Below are positions 48,398 through 58,223 of a stretch of 64,000 bases of DNA, piece after piece. A program made the translations under genes and the position numbers. Positions within the stretch are counted from its first letter, which is position 1. Each line of letters starts with the position of its first letter. The notes beneath the pieces were generated by a model. That model did not search any database, was not told the DNA's origin, and saw nothing but the letters and a program-made list of their open reading frames with translations. Source of the stretch: an uncultured Muribaculaceae bacterium (GTDB taxonomy: Bacteria; Bacteroidota; Bacteroidia; Bacteroidales; Muribaculaceae); NCBI GenBank assembly GCA_910586995.1, contig CAJUKZ010000002.1:1-64000 (forward strand). Direction: 5' to 3'.

Positions 48398-49273
48398 ATG
48401 AAAGTTCTCTTATCAATCCTCATTGCATTGGCATGCGCATCCGGAGCGAATGCAGTGACATTCGACAGGATCAGGTTTCACAACGAGACCACGGATACCT
48501 CACGCATCAATAACATACTCATCGAAGCTACCGGCAAGGACTTCTCCCGCTCCGGCGATTGCATAGCATGGCTCGGTAACAAATTCGCCGACACTCCATA
48601 TGTGGCCAAGACGCTGGAAAACGACGGTCCGCAAGAAGAAATGCTCACGGTAAACCTCGATGAGTTCGACTGCACGACATTCGTGGAGACTGTGCTCGCA
48701 ATGGCCTACACTGTAGGCGAACGCAGAAGTTCATGGCGCGACTTCGTGCATAATCTCGAGCAGATAAGATACCGCGGTGGCAACATCGATGGATACGCCT
48801 CGAGACTGCACTATATAAGCGACTGGGCTGTAGACAACGCTCACCGTGGAATAATCGAGGATGCCACACGGCTTTTCCCTAAAGTGGACTACACAATAAA
48901 AAGCCTGAACTTCATGTCCTCCAACCGAAACCTGTATCCTGCGCTTGCAAACGATACGGTGTTCGAGAATATGAAATCAGTGGAAGTAGGCTACAGAAAC
49001 CATCGTTTTCCGTACATCAAGGCACGCAACGTGACTGCCAAGGAAAACCGGCAGTCGTTTCGCAACGGAGACATAGTTGCATTCACTACTGCAGTAAATG
49101 GCTTGGACGTCAGTCATATCGGAATCATCGTGATGAAAGGCGGAAAGATGCATCTTATGCACGCTTCCTCATCTGCCGGGAAAGTCGTGACAAGCACATG
49201 GCCTATTGAGGAAATATTTAGAAAGAACCGCAACATGACCGGACTACGTGTGTTCCGGCTCAAGGATTGGTAA
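48398..49273 (+). CDS. DUF1460 amidase-like exported protein
   Basis: A 291-residue protein with a signal peptide (KVLLSILIALACASGANA, cleavage near residue 19). The core has FDCTTFVET with the candidate catalytic Cys92, then DVSHIGIIVMKGG with a His, the NlpC/P60-like triad of the DUF1460 family, which includes N-acetylmuramoyl-L-alanine amidase-like enzymes. It probably acts on peptidoglycan fragments in the periplasm. I use the ATG at 48398; a TTG at 48392 would add two residues. It follows prfB by 9 nt. Confidence 0.82.
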   Translation: MKVLLSILIALACASGANAVTFDRIRFHNETTDTSRINNILIEATGKDFSRSGDCIAWLGNKFADTPYVAKTLENDGPQEEMLTVNLDEFDCTTFVETVLAMAYTVGERRSSWRDFVHNLEQIRYRGGNIDGYASRLHYISDWAVDNAHRGIIEDATRLFPKVDYTIKSLNFMSSNRNLYPALANDTVFENMKSVEVGYRNHRFPYIKARNVTAKENRQSFRNGDIVAFTTAVNGLDVSHIGIIVMKGGKMHLMHASSSAGKVVTSTWPIEEIFRKNRNMTGLRVFRLKDW

Positions 49274-49295
49274 GAAGACTTTGCACACATAACAC

Positions 49296-49331
49296 TTACG
49301 GGAGATTATGCACACGCGTAGTCTCCCGTAA
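49296..49331 (+). terminator. Intrinsic terminator after the DUF1460 gene
   Basis: TTACGGGAGA (49296-49305) pairs with TCTCCCGTAA (49322-49331), 10 bp, around a 16-nt loop, followed by TGCTTTATATA. It ends the prfB/DUF1460 unit. Confidence 0.8.
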
Positions 49332-49387
49332 TGCTTTATATATGCACTTTATCGACCAAATTCTGCCATTATATCACGAATTTTTCA

Positions 49388-49395
49388 TATCTTTG
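49388..49395 (+). promoter_or_regulatory. -7 box for dnaN
   Basis: TATCTTTG followed by TATT, about 65 nt upstream of dnaN and after the terminator. It matches the Bacteroidota -7 consensus; the -33 box is not obvious. Confidence 0.55.
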
Positions 49396-49459
49396 TATTG
49401 CTGTAGTCACGCACTTACGCATTTAAACAAACCTCGTATAATCAACAAGATACACAGAT

Positions 49460-50593
49460 ATGAAATTTAAAGTACCCAGCAGGACGCTGTATAATGCATC
49501 TTCAGCAGTAAGCAAAGTCATCAATTCCAAGAATGTACTTGAAATCCTCAACAACTTTCTTATTGAGATAGACGACAACAAGATGCTCACCATCACTGGC
49601 AGCGACACGGAGAACTCGCTGACGGCACGTATTCAGCTCACAGAGGCTGACGGCAGCATCCGTTTCTGCCTTGACGCCCGCCGTCTTGTCGAACTGCTCA
49701 GGGAACTACCGGAGCAGAGTGTCACATTTGAGGTCAATGAGTCCACACTCGCCATCGAGATCACATATCCCGGCGGCAACTACAATCTTGTAGGCCTCAA
49801 CGGAGACGAATTTCCCCTACCAAGAAAGGATGAGGAAGCTGAAACGATAACTTTCATTTGCCCGGCCACACAGCTTGCCAACGGTATAGACAACTCCCTT
49901 TTTGCCGTAAGTTCCGACGATTTCCGCCCGCAGATGATGGGTATCTATCTCGATATACAGAACGACAACATCACTTTCGTGGCCACAGACACACGCAAGC
50001 TCGTCAAATACACAAACTCCACTTCAGCCCCGGGAGTGACAGCAGCCTGCATCCTGCCCGTAAAGCCGGCGACCATAATCAAAAACATATTCGCAAAGTC
50101 GGAAGACAACCTGAACGTGCGCATCACATCCAAGCGCATAGAAATAGAGACTGCAAATTTTGCACTCAGCTCACCGTTCATCAAAGGTAACTTCCCCGAC
50201 TACAGACGAGTAATCCCCGAAAACAATCCATATACACTGACAGTGGATCGTCAGTCGCTACTTACGGCAGTGCGCCGTGTAGGCGTATTCGTGGAGAGCG
50301 GAGTAGGACTTGTAAGATTCCGTATCAGCGGAGACCGCATATATCTGAAATCGCAGGACAACAATCTTTGTGTGACGGCACGCGAGGAAGTGGCATGCAG
50401 CTACGACGGCAACGAACTGGTGATCGGTTTCAGCGCGCCCTACCTTATCGAGATTCTCAACACTCTGTCGACCGACGATATTGTCATAAAACTCAGCGAT
50501 CCCGGACGTCCCGGTGTATTCTGCCCTTCGGAGAACGTAAAGGATACGGATCTTATCATGCTGCTCATGCCTATGGCCATAATTGATTTCTAA
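49460..50593 (+). CDS. dnaN: DNA polymerase III beta sliding clamp
   Basis: A 377-residue clamp. Domain 1 starts MKFKVPSRTLY and continues with a long helix; domain 2 carries FVATDTRKLVKY; domain 3 has GNFPDYRRVIP and ends with the typical IMLLMPM-type C-terminus. Length is normal. It holds polymerase on DNA for replication. The prophage encodes a shorter protein with the same motifs in the same order. dnaN starts a run of genes transcribed rightward. Confidence 0.97.
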   Translation: MKFKVPSRTLYNASSAVSKVINSKNVLEILNNFLIEIDDNKMLTITGSDTENSLTARIQLTEADGSIRFCLDARRLVELLRELPEQSVTFEVNESTLAIEITYPGGNYNLVGLNGDEFPLPRKDEEAETITFICPATQLANGIDNSLFAVSSDDFRPQMMGIYLDIQNDNITFVATDTRKLVKYTNSTSAPGVTAACILPVKPATIIKNIFAKSEDNLNVRITSKRIEIETANFALSSPFIKGNFPDYRRVIPENNPYTLTVDRQSLLTAVRRVGVFVESGVGLVRFRISGDRIYLKSQDNNLCVTAREEVACSYDGNELVIGFSAPYLIEILNTLSTDDIVIKLSDPGRPGVFCPSENVKDTDLIMLLMPMAIIDF

Positions 50594-50602
50594 CTCTGTG
50601 TC

Positions 50603-51367
50603 ATGGAACTGAATCTAAAGAAACCCATCATTTTCTTCGACCTGGAGACCACAGGAATAAACATCACACACGACCGTATCGTGGAAATATCGGTGATCAA
50701 GATAATGCCCAACGGCGAAGTTACCGAACGCACACGCAGAGTCAATCCCGGTATGCCTATCCCCCCCGAAGCTACAGCCGTGCACCACATAACCGACGAG
50801 GATGTGGCAAACGAGCCCACATTCAAGATGATCGCAAAATCTCTGGCCCAGATGTTTCTCGGCTGCGACATAGCAGGTTATAATTCCAACAGGTTTGATG
50901 TGCCGATGCTTGATCAGGAATTCCGTCGCGCAGGAGTCGATTTCGATTTCTCCGCTGCACGAATGATTGATGTGCAGACCATATTCCACAAGAAAGAGCA
51001 ACGCACACTTGAGGCAGCCTACCGCTTCTACTGCTCGAAACCTCTCGACGGCGCGCACTCTGCTTTGGCTGACACACGTGCCACATATGAGGTTCTCAAA
51101 GCCCAACTCGACCGTTATCCCGACCTCCCCAACGACATGGACAAACTTGCCGACTTCACAACCCAGAACCGCAATGTGGACCTGATGGGACGTCTGATAT
51201 ACGATGAGAAGAAACGCGAGATCATAAACTTCGGAAAATACAAAGGCAAAGTAGCTGAAGAAGTGCTCGCCTCTGATCCCGGATACTACGGATGGATCAT
51301 GTCCGGAGACTTTGCCGAGAACACCAAAGCGGCATTCACCAGGATAAAACTAAGGACAAAGAAATAA
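50603..51367 (+). CDS. DEDDh 3'-5' exonuclease (DnaQ/ExoX-like)
   Basis: A 254-residue protein with the DEDDh exonuclease motifs: FDLETTG (Asp13, Glu15), then NSNRFDVPML (Asp99), and AHSALADT (His152, Asp157). The C-terminal ~50 residues match the ExoX-like extension (FGKYKGKVAEEVLAS, GWIMSGDF). It may be a proofreading or repair exonuclease. It starts 9 nt after dnaN, suggesting co-transcription. Confidence 0.87.
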   Translation: MELNLKKPIIFFDLETTGINITHDRIVEISVIKIMPNGEVTERTRRVNPGMPIPPEATAVHHITDEDVANEPTFKMIAKSLAQMFLGCDIAGYNSNRFDVPMLDQEFRRAGVDFDFSAARMIDVQTIFHKKEQRTLEAAYRFYCSKPLDGAHSALADTRATYEVLKAQLDRYPDLPNDMDKLADFTTQNRNVDLMGRLIYDEKKREIINFGKYKGKVAEEVLASDPGYYGWIMSGDFAENTKAAFTRIKLRTKK

Positions 51368-51389
51368 ACAGATCCTTGAACAACAACCC

Positions 51390-52613
51390 ATGCTCAAAGG
51401 AAAGCATATAGTTTTAGGTATAACCGGCGGCATAGCCGCCTACAAGTCAGTAAGCCTCCTGAGGCTTCTTGTCAAAGCCGGTGCAGAGGTACAGGTGATA
51501 ATAACTCCAAACGGAAAGGAGTTCATAACACCCGTGACACTTTCTGCTCTGAGCGGACGCCCTGTGATCAGCGAATTCTTCACAGCCAATACCGGACAAT
51601 GGAACTCGCACGTCGATCTCGGGCTTTGGGCAGATGCAATGGTGATCGCACCGGCTACGGCAAGCACAATAGCAAAAATGGCCAACGGAGTAGCCGACAA
51701 TATGCTTATAACGAGCTATCTGTCGGCCCGCTCACAGGTATTCGTAGCTCCGGCAATGGATCTCGACATGATGTCGCATCCTTCCACGACCTGCAATATC
51801 GACAAGCTCAGAAGCTATGGCAATATAATCATAGAACCGGCAGCCGGAGAGCTTGCAAGCCATCTCGTTGGCAAAGGCCGCATGGAAGAACCCGAAAACA
51901 TCTTCAAAATTCTTGAAGATTATTTCCGCCGGCACGCGACACTGACAGGAAAGAAAGTACTTGTGACAGCCGGACCGACCTATGAGAAAATAGATCCGGT
52001 ACGCTTCATCGGCAACTATTCAAGCGGCAAGATGGGATATGCTATCGCCGAAGAAGCCGCAGCCAGGGGTGCGCATGTGACTCTCGTGAGCGGACCTGTA
52101 GCAATCAAGACCACTAATCCTGACATAGAGGTCATAAATGTAGAATCTGCCAAAGAAATGCTCGAGGCATGCCGCCAACACTTCGACGACACAGACATAG
52201 CCATAATGACGGCAGCTGTAGCCGATTATGCTCCGGCCGAGTGTGCCGAAGTTAAGATCAAGCGCGAAAAGCGAGAAGATACTCCGGTGCTGAAACTCGT
52301 TAAAAATCCCGACATCGCAGCTACTCTCGGAGCAATGAAACGCAATGATCAGACTATGGTCGGCTTCGCATTGGAAACCGACAACGAACAGGCCAACGCC
52401 GAGGATAAACTCCAACGCAAGAACCTTGACTACATAGTGCTAAACTCGCTGCGAGAACCCGGAACCTGCTTCGGCACAGACAATAACAAAGTCTCCATAT
52501 TCTCACGCGACGGACACCGTTCTGATTTTGGAATAAAGCCGAAAAGCGCTGTTGCAGCCGATATACTTGACATTATAACTTCAGACAATATACAATCTCT
52601 TAAATCCGAATGA
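51390..52613 (+). CDS. coaBC: Bifunctional CoaBC, coenzyme A synthesis
   Basis: A 407-residue protein joining phosphopantothenoylcysteine decarboxylase (N-terminal flavoprotein, residues 1-180) and synthetase (C-terminal). His74 in NSHVDLG is conserved. The usual PAMN motif is PAMD (121-124), and the active-site Cys in the ACG motif is Ser157 in ELASHLVGKGRM, both unlike the E. coli enzyme. The CoaB part has VTAGPTYEKIDPVRFI and NYSSGKMG. It links cysteine to phosphopantothenate and decarboxylates it. It overlaps the downstream gene by 4 nt. Confidence 0.93.
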   Translation: MLKGKHIVLGITGGIAAYKSVSLLRLLVKAGAEVQVIITPNGKEFITPVTLSALSGRPVISEFFTANTGQWNSHVDLGLWADAMVIAPATASTIAKMANGVADNMLITSYLSARSQVFVAPAMDLDMMSHPSTTCNIDKLRSYGNIIIEPAAGELASHLVGKGRMEEPENIFKILEDYFRRHATLTGKKVLVTAGPTYEKIDPVRFIGNYSSGKMGYAIAEEAAARGAHVTLVSGPVAIKTTNPDIEVINVESAKEMLEACRQHFDDTDIAIMTAAVADYAPAECAEVKIKREKREDTPVLKLVKNPDIAATLGAMKRNDQTMVGFALETDNEQANAEDKLQRKNLDYIVLNSLREPGTCFGTDNNKVSIFSRDGHRSDFGIKPKSAVAADILDIITSDNIQSLKSE

Positions 52614-53530
52614 CCACTCTCCTCTCCCGACTGATTGTTTTTCTAACCTCCATAATATGCGGATCTGCGCTGAGCATAGCCCAGGAGCTAAAATGCGAAG
52701 TGGAGATCAATGCCGATCAGGTGATGGGCACACGCACATCCGTGTTCGAGACACTCCAGACTGCCATAACGGAGTATATCAACACCACCCAATTCACCAA
52801 TGCCCAGTTTTCAGCAAACGAGAAAATCGAATGCCGTATGTTTTTCACCATCAAGGAATACGATGGCGAAAAAATGAGCGGCGACCTGCAGGTGCAGTAC
52901 ATCCGTCCTGTCTACAACAGTTCATATACCACAACAGTATTCAATTTCAAAGACTCTAAGATCGACTTCACATATCAGGAAAACGAACCTCTGATCTACT
53001 CCATAAACAACATGGAAAGTCAGTTGACTGCAATACTCAACTACTATGCATTCCTGATAATAGCTCTTGACTTCGACACATTCTCTCCCCACGGAGGAGA
53101 CCCATATTTTGACCGGCTCCAACAGATAGTGCAGATGGCACAATCATCAGGCGAGACCGGATGGCGGGCATTTGAAGACACAAAAAACAGGAATGCCCTG
53201 CTTGCGGTATTCACCGATGCCGCGACATCATCATCGCGCGACATGCTCTACGAATATCACCGCCTCGGACTCGATCAGATGTCGGTAAGCCCGGACAAGG
53301 GACGTGAACATATCACCAAATCGCTTGAGGCTCTGCGGACAATATATCAGGCAAATCCTATGTCGGTCGGACTTAGCCTTTTCAAAGATTCCAAGTTGGA
53401 TGAACTGATAAATGTGTACTCGAAAGCGCCACAATATGAGCGAGAAGGCGTATATGATCTACTCTACAGCATCTATCCGGCAGAAAACCCAAGGCTTGAG
53501 AAAATCAGGAAACCAGAAGATAACAAATGA
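52610..53530 (+). CDS. DUF4835 / PorD-type exported protein
   Basis: A 306-residue protein with a signal peptide (residues 1-24, cleavage near IAQ). It has the pattern of the DUF4835 family, which I believe includes PorD of the type IX secretion/gliding system, with GTRTSVFETLQTAITEYIN near the N-terminus and SINNMESQLTAILNYYAFLI in the middle. It sits coupled between coaBC and recN as is usual in Bacteroidota. No catalytic motif is visible. A role in outer-membrane secretion is from family knowledge only. Confidence 0.75.
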   Translation: MTTLLSRLIVFLTSIICGSALSIAQELKCEVEINADQVMGTRTSVFETLQTAITEYINTTQFTNAQFSANEKIECRMFFTIKEYDGEKMSGDLQVQYIRPVYNSSYTTTVFNFKDSKIDFTYQENEPLIYSINNMESQLTAILNYYAFLIIALDFDTFSPHGGDPYFDRLQQIVQMAQSSGETGWRAFEDTKNRNALLAVFTDAATSSSRDMLYEYHRLGLDQMSVSPDKGREHITKSLEALRTIYQANPMSVGLSLFKDSKLDELINVYSKAPQYEREGVYDLLYSIYPAENPRLEKIRKPEDNK

Positions 53531-55203
53531 TAGAATCACTCCACATATCAAACTATGCCCTGATCGACCAGCTTGACATAGACTTTGACGGCGGTTTAAA
53601 TATTATCACCGGCGAGACTGGTGCAGGTAAATCAATCATGCTCGGGGCGCTTTCGCTTCTGCTCGGCGGAAGAGCTGATACAAAAGTCGTGCGCGACGCA
53701 ACACGCAAGTCGGTCATCGAAGCAACATTCACCGTAAGCGATTACGCCGGACTGAAAGAATATTTCGCCTCCAATGAGATGGAATGGGATGACAACAGGT
53801 GCATATTGCGTCGTGAGATAGCACCTACAGGACGCTCGAGAGCCTTTGTCAACGATTCACCAGTCAATCTGGCCATGCTACGGGGTGTAGCGCTGCAATT
53901 GGTCGACATCCACTCACAGCATCAGAACCAACTGCTTGCAACACCGGAATTCCAACTCGAGATCATTGACTGTCTGGCTGAAACTTCCGAGAAACTCTCA
54001 GTCTACAGACAACACTATGAGGACTACCGCAGACGCAGGCGAAAACTGATCGAGACACGTGAGATGATCGCAAAAAACGCCTCGGATGCTGAATATATAC
54101 GATTCCAACTCGACCAGCTGCGCAGTCTCAACTTGCAGCCGGACGAGCAGGCACAACTCGAACAGGAGCGCGACACGCTTGCCAACATGACAGGCATAAA
54201 ACAGTCTCTGCAATCGCTGCTGTCTCTATTATCTGACGGGACACACAATGCTCTGTCGATGCTTGAGAAAGCAGCCGACGAATGTAACACTCTTGCAGGC
54301 AATATCGACTCTGCCAGCGAATTATCAGAGCGTCTGGAATCTGCGACCATAGAAGTCCGCGACATAGTGGAGACATTGCAGGACTATGATGAAAACCTGC
54401 AGGCTGATCCCGAAAGACTTGAGTCCGTGGATGAACGCCTCAACGATATATATTCACTACAGCGCAAGCACCACGTCGACACTGTGGAGGAACTGATCAA
54501 CATTCAGAAAGCGCTGGCAAGAAAACTGCGTGCCATAGCCAATAGCGACGATACACTCGACGAGTTGCGCAGGTTGATGGAGGAAGCTCAGGAGAAAGCA
54601 CTCGCTTTAGCCGAAGAAATATCCTCGATGCGTAAAAAAGCCGCATCGGAATTTTCTGAAAGGCTAAAGGCCACCGCTCTGCCTCTGGGCATGAAAAATC
54701 TGAAAGTTGAGATTGCTGTCAACCGAAGCAAACTCAATATCAACGGATGCGACAATGTAGAGTTCCTCTTTGCCTTCAACAAAAACCAGACACCTATGCC
54801 TGTAGGCCTCACTGCATCGGGTGGTGAGATTTCGCGTCTGATGCTGTCGATCAAAGCACTTATTGGAAAGAAGATGCAGCTGCCCTCCATCATTTTCGAC
54901 GAAGTGGATACGGGCGTATCCGGAGATGTTGCAAACCGCATGGGCGATATGATGCGAGATATTTCATCTACGATACAGGTGATTACGATAACTCATCTGC
55001 CTCAAGTTGCAGCCAAGGGCCGAAGCCACTACAAAGTGTACAAGGAAGACAACGACATACAGACGATGACACGTGTCCGCAGGTTGGACGAGGGGCAACG
55101 TATATCTGAACTGGCACTTATGCTCAGTGGTTCAGAGACAGAACCTACAGCCCTGGCTGCCGCCCGCGCACTCATCGAAGATTCTGAGAAACGTAACAAT
55201 TAA
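53527..55203 (+). CDS. recN: DNA repair protein RecN
   Basis: A 558-residue SMC-like ATPase for double-strand break repair. It has Walker A GETGAGKS (29-36), two long coiled coils (about 160-360), the signature MLSIKALIG region, Walker B IIFDEVDTGVSG and the ITHLPQVAA motif. Length is normal. It overlaps the PorD-like gene by 4 nt. Confidence 0.96.
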   Translation: MIESLHISNYALIDQLDIDFDGGLNIITGETGAGKSIMLGALSLLLGGRADTKVVRDATRKSVIEATFTVSDYAGLKEYFASNEMEWDDNRCILRREIAPTGRSRAFVNDSPVNLAMLRGVALQLVDIHSQHQNQLLATPEFQLEIIDCLAETSEKLSVYRQHYEDYRRRRRKLIETREMIAKNASDAEYIRFQLDQLRSLNLQPDEQAQLEQERDTLANMTGIKQSLQSLLSLLSDGTHNALSMLEKAADECNTLAGNIDSASELSERLESATIEVRDIVETLQDYDENLQADPERLESVDERLNDIYSLQRKHHVDTVEELINIQKALARKLRAIANSDDTLDELRRLMEEAQEKALALAEEISSMRKKAASEFSERLKATALPLGMKNLKVEIAVNRSKLNINGCDNVEFLFAFNKNQTPMPVGLTASGGEISRLMLSIKALIGKKMQLPSIIFDEVDTGVSGDVANRMGDMMRDISSTIQVITITHLPQVAAKGRSHYKVYKEDNDIQTMTRVRRLDEGQRISELALMLSGSETEPTALAAARALIEDSEKRNN

Positions 55204-55222
55204 CAAAAACAAATATAAGACA

Positions 55223-55978
55223 TTGGAAGCTAACGAATTCATTTTCGGCATACGTGCTGTCATCGAAGCAATCGAAGCCGGCCGCGATGTAGATACCATC
55301 TATATAAAGAAAGATCTCCAGGGAGATCTCATCAAAGAACTTCTCGGACTGATAAGATCACGCCATCTGCCGATGAGGCGCGTACCGCTCGAGAAATTAA
55401 ACAAATTCACACGCAAGAACCATCAGGGTGTAGTAGCCACTCTTTCAGCCGTCACTTATAGCTCGCTGGGGCATGTCATAACTCAGCTATACGAAGACGG
55501 CATACTGCCGTTGATCGTTGTTCTCGATGGCATAACCGACGTGCGCAACTTCGGAGCTATAGCACGCACAGCGGAATGCTGCGGCGCAAATGCGATAGTG
55601 ATACCCGAACATGGAAGTGTGAGCGTACAAGGCGATGCTGTAAAGACATCGGCGGGAGCTCTACTGCGCCTTCCTGTATGCCGCGAGCACACAGTAGGAG
55701 CTGCGGTACGATTCCTGAAAGACAACGGCTTCCAGGTCGTTGCAGCATCTGAGAAGGCAGATATCAACTATACGAGAGCGGACTACACAGTACCTACAGC
55801 GATAGTCATGGGCGCTGAGGATGTGGGAATACAACCGGGAGTACTTGAACTATGCGACACAAAAGTATCCATTCCGATGTTCGGACATATCGGATCTCTA
55901 AATGTATCAGTTGCGGCAGGAGTCATGCTCTATGAAGTAGTGCGTCAGCGTCTTGAATCAAATCTTGAAGTAATATAA
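55223..55978 (+). CDS. rlmB: 23S rRNA (guanosine 2251-2'-O)-methyltransferase-like
   Basis: A 251-residue SPOUT methyltransferase. The start is placed at TTG 55223, which gives LEANEFIFGIRAVIEA, the usual RlmB beginning; the frame is open further into recN, but those residues do not match the family. Motifs: LDGITDVRNFGAIARTAECC, then MGAEDVGIQPGV and SIPMFGHIGSLNVSVAAGV for SAM binding in the trefoil knot. It would modify the peptidyl transferase region of 23S rRNA. The TTG start has an A-rich leader. Confidence 0.9.
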   Translation: MEANEFIFGIRAVIEAIEAGRDVDTIYIKKDLQGDLIKELLGLIRSRHLPMRRVPLEKLNKFTRKNHQGVVATLSAVTYSSLGHVITQLYEDGILPLIVVLDGITDVRNFGAIARTAECCGANAIVIPEHGSVSVQGDAVKTSAGALLRLPVCREHTVGAAVRFLKDNGFQVVAASEKADINYTRADYTVPTAIVMGAEDVGIQPGVLELCDTKVSIPMFGHIGSLNVSVAAGVMLYEVVRQRLESNLEVI

Positions 55979-55981
55979 AGA

Positions 55982-56881
55982 TCAGATCCAGGCGTTCTGC
56001 CTTGCTCTTACGGCCATAGATTCGCTGAGAATCTTCACAAATTCCTGCATCGACCGCTTGCGCCATGAGTCTTTAAGCGTATGCACGCATCCCGACATCT
56101 CATTATCCGGGATATCAATGGGAACAGCTTTTATCCCTGTCTCGTTGTGCAAGGTAGCCTCTGCAAGCACAGTCACAAGCATACTGCTGCGGATCAGCTT
56201 CAGCAGTATGTTTACTTCATTAAGCTCAATCCTCACCCGCAATGAAGGGAATGAACGCAGTAGAGGTTCGATGGCATTGCGGGACTGCAATCCGCGTGCC
56301 GGCAGTGCAAGATCGTAGCGTACTATTTCCGACAGCGATACCTTATCCTTAGATGCAAGCGGATGATTCGGACTGACGATTGCAGACAGACAGTTCTGAA
56401 ACAGTATATGCGACTCCACTCCCGGTATCGGCACTGATGGACGGAATGCAAGCACGAAATCAACGTCGCGCCGGCTTAACATCTCCATCAGTTCCTCCAT
56501 AGTCTTGTAGAATATATTCAGCTTGACACCAGGATAAAGCTTCATGAACGTAAGCACGCTTTCAGTAAGGATAGGACTGAAAGAATACGTCACACCTATA
56601 TTCAGTGTTCCTGTGGCGATAGAGTTCAAATCAGAGACAATCTCGACGCATTGAGCGGCATCGTGGATAGTATTTATAGCCCGAGGCAGCAACAACTCTC
56701 CAGCCTCAGTGAGCGAAACTTTATGACTCGAGCGTATCAACAACTGAGTGCCGAGTTCGCACTCAAGTTGCTTGATCTGTTGCGATAACGTGCTTTGCGT
56801 GACACATAGATCCTTGGCCGCTTCAGAAAAATTGAGGGTGCGTGCCACATGTACAAAATATTTAAGTTGACGAAGTTCCAT
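55982..56881 (-). CDS. LysR-type transcriptional regulator
   Basis: A 299-residue protein with an N-terminal winged helix (SEAAKDLCVTQSTLSQQIKQ, residues 18-37) and a C-terminal substrate-binding domain (about 90-290), with LNIGVTYSFSPIL at its start. It is of OxyR/CynR length. The effector is not identifiable. It lies convergent to rlmB (3 nt apart) and after the ThrE-type exporter genes, which it may regulate. Its own -7 box is at 56903-56910. Confidence 0.88.
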   Translation of the reverse strand: MELRQLKYFVHVARTLNFSEAAKDLCVTQSTLSQQIKQLECELGTQLLIRSSHKVSLTEAGELLLPRAINTIHDAAQCVEIVSDLNSIATGTLNIGVTYSFSPILTESVLTFMKLYPGVKLNIFYKTMEELMEMLSRRDVDFVLAFRPSVPIPGVESHILFQNCLSAIVSPNHPLASKDKVSLSEIVRYDLALPARGLQSRNAIEPLLRSFPSLRVRIELNEVNILLKLIRSSMLVTVLAEATLHNETGIKAVPIDIPDNEMSGCVHTLKDSWRKRSMQEFVKILSESMAVRARQNAWI

Positions 56882-56902
56882 CCTGCTTGAATTTTACCCT
56901 TG

Positions 56903-56910
56903 CAAAGATA
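56903..56910 (-). promoter_or_regulatory. -7 box for the LysR gene
   Basis: On the minus strand it reads TATCTTTG followed by GCAAG, 22 nt upstream of the LysR start. It overlaps the 3' end region of the exporter gene, giving the regulator its own promoter. Confidence 0.5.
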
Positions 56911-56913
56911 GCG

Positions 56914-57402
56914 TTATCTTGTAGCTTGAAACGAAATTTTCTTGAATAAAAATATAGGGACCGTTGCGCCTATCACCATTCCGAGTATTATAAAGGTACA
57001 GACAAGTCCATTATAGGCAAATAAATAGAAATAATGGCCGAATGCACCTTCCTCACCTGTGCGCAGGATGCACATCACCAATCCTCCAAAAGACTTGCAT
57101 GCATAGACTCCCGGGATCATTGGCAGCAAAGCAGGAAACAGGAATGTCTCGGCCGGCATTTTTGCCAATGGCGACAGAAATACAGCCAGCGAACCTACAA
57201 TAACAGCCGCTATGAATGAGGCCGGAATTATATTCATTGCCAATGGTCCGGAAGCATCGATGAGCAGGAATCTGGCGCTATGACCTATGGCGGCAAGAAG
57301 CGCACAGAATATATATGCCCGGCGCGCAGGCCGGCTCACTGCGGCAAACCCGATAGCAGCTATCGCCGAAAACAATGCATCTTGAAAAAACATCCACAAC
57401 AT
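56914..57402 (-). CDS. ThrE-type exporter subunit, YjjB-like (DUF3815)
   Basis: A 162-residue membrane protein with four to five hydrophobic segments; the motif FPALLPMIPGVYACKSFGGL (about residues 88-107) is the DUF3815/YjjB signature. It pairs with the upstream YjjP-like protein to form a split threonine/serine or small dicarboxylate exporter. The gene order YjjP then YjjB is standard. Substrate is unknown. Confidence 0.85.
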   Translation of the reverse strand: MLWMFFQDALFSAIAAIGFAAVSRPARRAYIFCALLAAIGHSARFLLIDASGPLAMNIIPASFIAAVIVGSLAVFLSPLAKMPAETFLFPALLPMIPGVYACKSFGGLVMCILRTGEEGAFGHYFYLFAYNGLVCTFIILGMVIGATVPIFLFKKISFQATR

Positions 57403-57428
57403 AAGACAGTCTTATTATTAAACAGTCG

Positions 57429-58223
57429 CTAAAACATACCTACATCCATAAGAAGCATACCCGCACATAGCCCGGTAGAAATACAGCACATCAGCACAAG
57501 AGCGTCGAAGAAACGGCTGACGGCACAAATATAGTGCCGGTAAATCAGATCGCTGAATGAATTCAGAAACGGAATTCCCGGCACGAGATACAAGACACTC
57601 GTGCCAATGGCGAGAGCTGGCGTAGAACCAAGATCAAACAGGTCGGCCGTGGAACCGAGCACCGACGACACAAACGCACATACAGCCACAATGATACGGC
57701 TATCAATATGTCGACTTTGCAACATAGTCTTCAGGTAGAAGCCTATAAAAGTAGCGACTCCGACAATAAGCATGGCTATATAATCGCCGCCGAACAGACG
57801 GCAGAACGAAGCGTTTGCTATTGAGACAAGCATTAGCAGTAGCCATTTATTCTGCCGGTCCGAACCAATTATACTCTCAAATCTGTTTTCGATCCGGGCA
57901 TAGTCTATCTTTCCATCTGAAATCTCCCAGCTCAGCCGGCTCAACTCTGTATTCACATTGAAACTCAGTGCGGATTCCGGAACTGTAGCAATCGAAGTAA
58001 ACATAGTACCATCCGACGAATCACTTACGGTCAGATAAAGATGACGTGGCATTACGGATATTTCTACTGACTTACCAAAAGCACTGGCAATACGACTGAC
58101 ATTTTTCTCAAGCCGGATGCATGTAGCACCGCATCCAATCAATGCTGTACCGTAGCGCGAAAGAAACACGCACACATCCCTTGATGACGGAATGGCACAC
58201 ATATCAAAGGTCCTCGGCATCAT
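57429..58223 (-). CDS. ThrE-type exporter subunit, YjjP-like (DUF1212)
   Basis: A 264-residue protein. The N-terminal part (1-115) is soluble, with RYGTALIGCGATCIRLEKNV, and the C-terminal part has about five membrane helices with VLYLVPGIPFLNSFSDLIYR, the DUF1212/YjjP signature. With the following gene it makes a complete ThrE-type transporter. Its start overlaps the small membrane protein gene by 20 nt. Confidence 0.86.
   Translation of the reverse strand: MMPRTFDMCAIPSSRDVCVFLSRYGTALIGCGATCIRLEKNVSRIASAFGKSVEISVMPRHLYLTVSDSSDGTMFTSIATVPESALSFNVNTELSRLSWEISDGKIDYARIENRFESIIGSDRQNKWLLLMLVSIANASFCRLFGGDYIAMLIVGVATFIGFYLKTMLQSRHIDSRIIVAVCAFVSSVLGSTADLFDLGSTPALAIGTSVLYLVPGIPFLNSFSDLIYRHYICAVSRFFDALVLMCCISTGLCAGMLLMDVGMF

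Noticed and set aside
55073..55222. Longer RlmB starting within recN
   Set aside because: The extra residues come from recN read in another frame and do not resemble RlmB; the TTG at 55223 gives the usual start.
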